A stretch of 64,000 nucleotides of DNA from Bacillota bacterium (GTDB lineage Bacteria > Bacillota > Clostridia > Tissierellales > Gottschalkiaceae). The notes below the pieces were generated by a model. The model was not told the DNA's origin. It ran no database searches and was given only the letters and a program-made list of their open reading frames with translations. Below, one piece after another: positions 61,266 to 64,000 of the stretch. Positions within the stretch are counted from its first letter, which is position 1. Every line of letters starts with the position of its first letter. The position numbers and the translations under genes were made by a program. The stretch covers positions 1-64,000 of the forward strand of contig JAEZUY010000007.1 of assembly GCA_023420895.1 (NCBI GenBank), written 5' to 3'.

Positions 61266-61850
61266 ATGAGCAGGGATATGACTAGAGAAGAAAAGAAAAA
61301 GTCGAAAATAAGTAAATTTGAATCACCTGAAAGACTTAAAAAATTAGGAATCGCAGAAAGCATAGAACTTCTGAATCTTGATAAAAGCTCAAGAGTTCTG
61401 GAAATAGGTTCTGGAACTGGAGTATTTATATTTGAAGCGGCTAAGAAAGCAAAAGAAGCAGTTTCTATAGAAATGAATGATTTAATGCTCGAAATACAGG
61501 AGGATAAAAAGAAAGAAGGTGAAGGAGAAAACGTAACGGTAATTCATGAAAATGTTGAAGGCAGAAATCTGAATTTCGAAGACAGATACTTCAAAGGAGC
61601 ACTTCTTATGACACTCCTTCATGAAGTGGATGATAAAGATAAACTGGCAGAAGAGCTATATAGAGTTCTAGAAACAGAAGGAAGACTCGTAGTTGTTGAA
61701 TTTAAGGACGAAGAAACAGAATCCGGACCTCCACTTGATGAAAGACTTTCAAAAGAGGATACTGAAAAAATATTTACAAAATACGGATTCAGATTAGCAG
61801 ACTATGATTCTGAAATGGGTCCTTTCTACAGAACGGTATTTGAAAAATAG
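61266..61850 (+). CDS. Class I SAM-dependent methyltransferase
   Basis: A 194-residue protein: VLEIGSGTGVFIFEAAKKA (SAM motif I), SIEMNDLML, GALLMTLLHEVDD (motif IV) and RLVVVEFKDEE. It resembles UbiE/arsenite-type small methyltransferases; the N-terminal SKFESPERLKKLG is typical of that group. Substrate unknown. ATG behind GGAAAGGA. Confidence 0.87.
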   Translation: MSRDMTREEKKKSKISKFESPERLKKLGIAESIELLNLDKSSRVLEIGSGTGVFIFEAAKKAKEAVSIEMNDLMLEIQEDKKKEGEGENVTVIHENVEGRNLNFEDRYFKGALLMTLLHEVDDKDKLAEELYRVLETEGRLVVVEFKDEETESGPPLDERLSKEDTEKIFTKYGFRLADYDSEMGPFYRTVFEK

Positions 61851-61890
61851 AGATATAAGTAGTATAATTTTAAGAATGAATTTTAACAGA

Positions 61891-61924
61891 AAGGAGTGCC
61901 GCTTTGCGGCAGTAAATTTATATG
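61891..61924 (+). promoter_or_regulatory. Shine-Dalgarno / hairpin / start arrangement of uppP
   Basis: AAGGAG (61891-61896) is followed at once by TGCCGC, TTT loop, GCGGCA (61897-61911), then ten bases GTAAATTTAT and ATG at 61922. Linear distance is 25 bases; with the hairpin folded out it is ten. Confidence 0.65.
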
Positions 61925-62779
61925 GAACTTTTAATTGAAGTGATTAAATCCGTGATTCTGGGAATCGTTGAAGGTGCTACAGAATTCCTTCCTGTATCTT
62001 CTACAGGACACCTTATAATATTTCAGAATCTTATAAATTTCAGTTCTGAAACTGAAAGCTATGTAGAAATGTACACATATGTAATACAGCTTGGAGCAAT
62101 ACTGGCTGTTATATATCTTTACAGAGATAAAATTTTAAAAACTCTTAGAGATTTTTCACCTAAGAAAAAGGGATTTGAGAAGTCAGGACTCAGATTCTGG
62201 CTGATAATAGTATTAGCATGTATTCCAGGAGGAATAGCAACACTTTTCTTAGATGATTTAGCAGAAAAATATCTTTTTAATCCGAAAGCAGTTTCAGTAA
62301 TTCTGATACTAGGGGCTATATTTATGATAGTGGCTGAAAACAGTCTGAGACCTGATAAAGGAGATGAAAATGAACCGATGATTCTTTCGGTGAAACAGGC
62401 GCTTACAGTAGGACTCTTCCAGTGTCTTGCTATAATGCCGGGAATGTCAAGATCGGCATCGACTATAATAGGAGGCTGGTTTGCAGGCCTTTCCAGTGTA
62501 GTTGCGGCGGAATTTTCATTCTTCCTTGCAATTCCTGTAATGATAGGAATGAGTGCGCTTAAGATTTTCAAACTCGGAGGATTCAGCGTAATGAACGGAA
62601 CAGAGATAATAACTCTTATAGTCGGGTTTGTAGTTTCATTCATAGTGGCGCTGATAGTTATAGAAAGATTTATCTCTTATCTGAAGAGAAAGCCGATGAG
62701 AGCATTCGCTATATACAGAATAATATTTGGATTTATAGTTTTCGGAACTGCGGCAGCAGGACTGATAACGAAGATGTAA
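61922..62779 (+). CDS. uppP: Undecaprenyl-diphosphatase UppP/BacA
   Basis: A 285-residue membrane protein with the two catalytic regions EGATEFLPVSSTGHL and MPGMSRSASTI and about eight helices. It recycles the lipid carrier for wall polymers and confers bacitracin tolerance. A compact hairpin lies between its Shine-Dalgarno and ATG. Confidence 0.96.
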   Translation: MELLIEVIKSVILGIVEGATEFLPVSSTGHLIIFQNLINFSSETESYVEMYTYVIQLGAILAVIYLYRDKILKTLRDFSPKKKGFEKSGLRFWLIIVLACIPGGIATLFLDDLAEKYLFNPKAVSVILILGAIFMIVAENSLRPDKGDENEPMILSVKQALTVGLFQCLAIMPGMSRSASTIIGGWFAGLSSVVAAEFSFFLAIPVMIGMSALKIFKLGGFSVMNGTEIITLIVGFVVSFIVALIVIERFISYLKRKPMRAFAIYRIIFGFIVFGTAAAGLITKM

Positions 62780-62788
62780 TATAGATTA

Positions 62789-62815
62789 AGAACCGGTCAG
62801 CCGGTTCTTTTTTTG
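62789..62815 (+). terminator. Terminator after uppP
   Basis: AAGAACCGG, TCAG loop, CCGGTTCTTTTTTT. Confidence 0.87.
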
Positions 62816-62945
62816 TGACTGAAATCATTGTAAGAAATATTCACAAGATATATACTATAGAGTGGAGAATAAAAAAGCTCATAAGAATTAGAAACAACAG
62901 ATATAATATTATAGATAGAAATTAAGACAGAGAAGAGGGAAAATA

Positions 62946-63731
62946 ATGGCTGCACATTTTGGTAATTTAGAAAAAGTGGTTAACGGAAAAAGAACTTATT
63001 CAATAACGCCTCACATACCTGGGGGATTTATAAGACCGGAACAGCTCGCAAAAATAGCTGAGGTTGCTGAAAAATACAATGCTACTATAAAATTCACATC
63101 AGGACAGAGACTTCTCATAGGACGTCTAAAAGAAGAAGATATTCCGGCTGTATGGGAAGAACTTGGAATGGAGCCTGCAGTTACATCGCAGAACTCTGTT
63201 AAGAATGTTGAAATATGTCCTGCCGCAATGTGCAAAAGAAGCAAGCATAATACTATAAGAATAGGTATGAAACTTTCAAGAATGTATCAGAGAGCGGAAA
63301 TGCCCTGCAGAACTAAGATAGGGGTTGCAGGATGCAGAAATGCATGCGGAAGCGCATACAGCAAAGATATAGGAGTTATAGCCGATATAGACGGTTCTTT
63401 AATAGTTACTGCCGGAGGATCATCAGGATTCAATCCGAGACTTGCAGATATAATAGACAGAAGTCTTGATGAAAAAGGCGTTTTCAAACTTGTTGAATCT
63501 ATAGTTGAATTCTATAGAGCAGAAGCTGAAGTCGGAGAAAAATTAGGACATTTTATAGACAGAATAGGACTTGATGAATTCAGAAAGAACGTCGTAGAAG
63601 AGGGAAGACTGGACATTATAAATCAGCCTACACCTGAAGAGCTTGCTATAGAAGCGGGAAAAAGAGCTCAGGAAGAATTTGAGAGAAGACAGGCTGAAGC
63701 AAAAGCGAAAGAAGAAGCTGAAAATAAATAG
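62946..63731 (+). CDS. Small siroheme/4Fe-4S sulfite or nitrite reductase-like protein
   Basis: A 261-residue protein equal to about half of a NirA/CysI-type reductase: an N-terminal ferredoxin-like half-domain (TPHIPGGFIRPEQLAKIAEV, FTSGQRLLIG), then the siroheme-cluster region with CPAAMC and GVAGCRNACG. The second is the usual CX3C; the first pair is CX4C rather than the usual CX5C. The C-terminal tail is a charged helix. Small assimilatory-type reductases of this size occur in anaerobes. ATG behind AGAGGGA; monocistronic. Confidence 0.85.
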   Translation: MAAHFGNLEKVVNGKRTYSITPHIPGGFIRPEQLAKIAEVAEKYNATIKFTSGQRLLIGRLKEEDIPAVWEELGMEPAVTSQNSVKNVEICPAAMCKRSKHNTIRIGMKLSRMYQRAEMPCRTKIGVAGCRNACGSAYSKDIGVIADIDGSLIVTAGGSSGFNPRLADIIDRSLDEKGVFKLVESIVEFYRAEAEVGEKLGHFIDRIGLDEFRKNVVEEGRLDIINQPTPEELAIEAGKRAQEEFERRQAEAKAKEEAENK

Positions 63732-63735
63732 GCAG

Positions 63736-63773
63736 AAAAAACCCTGAACCTTAAAAAGGTTCAGGGTTTTTTT
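63736..63773. terminator. Terminator after the siroheme reductase gene
   Basis: AAACCCTGAACC, A-rich loop, GGTTCAGGGTTTTTTT; also faces the minus-strand gene. Confidence 0.88.
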
Positions 63774-63775
63774 AT

Positions 63776-64000
63776 TTATAGAACTAAATAGTGAAGTCCT
63801 CCTAATATTATAAAGAAGTAGCCTACTATTGTTATTACAATTTCATTGAATGCGAGATCTATAGCAAATCCTTTTTTAAAGAATGCATATCTCGATATTA
63901 TAAATTTATATACTAATATACCGACTATTATGAATCCAAGCCAGTAAAGTGTTTTTATTGCGTAGAGCTTAATATCCACAACTAAATCTAAGTCGAAGAA
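63776..64000 (-). CDS. Small membrane protein, probably 5'-truncated by window edge
   Basis: At least 67 residues with two hydrophobic helices (LYWLGFIIVGILVYKFII and IVITIVGYFFIILGGLHY). The frame stays open to the window edge, adding FFDLDLV before the GTG at 63979, so the true start probably lies outside. No family recognised. Confidence 0.6.
   Translation of the reverse strand, partial: FFDLDLVVDIKLYAIKTLYWLGFIIVGILVYKFIISRYAFFKKGFAIDLAFNEIVITIVGYFFIILGGLHYLVL

Overview
The window is 64 kb from a low-GC, Gram-positive-type anaerobe, most likely a member of the Bacillota (Clostridia or Tissierellia). This rests on the AT-rich sequence, heavy use of ATA (Ile) and AGA (Arg), strong AGGAGG-type ribosome binding sites, frequent TTG starts, lipoprotein signals, a rubredoxin, a small siroheme reductase, a CblT/CblS cobalamin salvage pair and the clostridial order tig-clpP-clpX-lon-ysxC. 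No insertion sequences, prophage genes, rRNA genes or CRISPR arrays were seen. Species cannot be named from sequence alone.

Layout. 1-0.9 kb: end of rdgB and a tRNA cluster (His, Lys, Leu). 0.9-4.9 kb: a GT-C-like membrane glycosyltransferase converging on a four-gene operon (DPPR-synthase-type UbiA, HAD phosphatase, two four-helix DMT subunits) that looks like a polyprenyl-phosphate-pentose donor and flippase pathway. 5.2 kb: a second, identical tRNA-Leu. 5.5-12.9 kb: protein quality control (tig, clpP, clpX, a LacI regulator, lon, ysxC). 13-15.4 kb: rubredoxin, an RsbW-like ATPase, a histidine phosphatase and a 2-hydroxyacid dehydrogenase. 15.5-21 kb: late cobalamin synthesis and salvage (cobQ lacking its amidotransferase domain, cbiB, cobD, cobU, cobS, cblT, cblS). 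21-23.6 kb: membrane GDPD and mntP. 23.7-26.2 kb: preQ1 riboswitch and queD-queE-queC-queF. 26.3-31.5 kb: a degenerate membrane nuclease-like protein and pstS-C-A-B-phoU behind a four-repeat PhoP-type box, with a circularly permuted PstS. 31.6-47.5 kb: mixed membrane, transport, stress and hydrolase genes. 47.7-55.7 kb: accessory-looking region with a membrane-anchored coiled-coil/PLD nuclease split by a -1 frameshift at an A-run, an SH3/PhnD-like binding protein, a zincin, a secreted-type nuclease and a lipoprotein. 55.8-64 kb: EamA transporter, TM2 protein, twin P-loop GTPases, a FUSC-like protein, methyltransferase, uppP and a siroheme reductase.

Most notable: (1) the frameshifted coiled-coil PLD protein with its partner binding protein; (2) the circularly permuted PstS; (3) the UbiA/HAD/DMT/GT-C pentose-lipid cluster; (4) CobQ with an in-frame loss of its glutaminase domain; (5) four genes (queF, ykvI-like, esterase, uppP) in which a hairpin sits between the Shine-Dalgarno and the start codon.

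Genes are densely packed and most transcription units end in clear hairpin/U-tract terminators, often shared by convergent genes. No stretch over 300 bases lacks an annotated feature.
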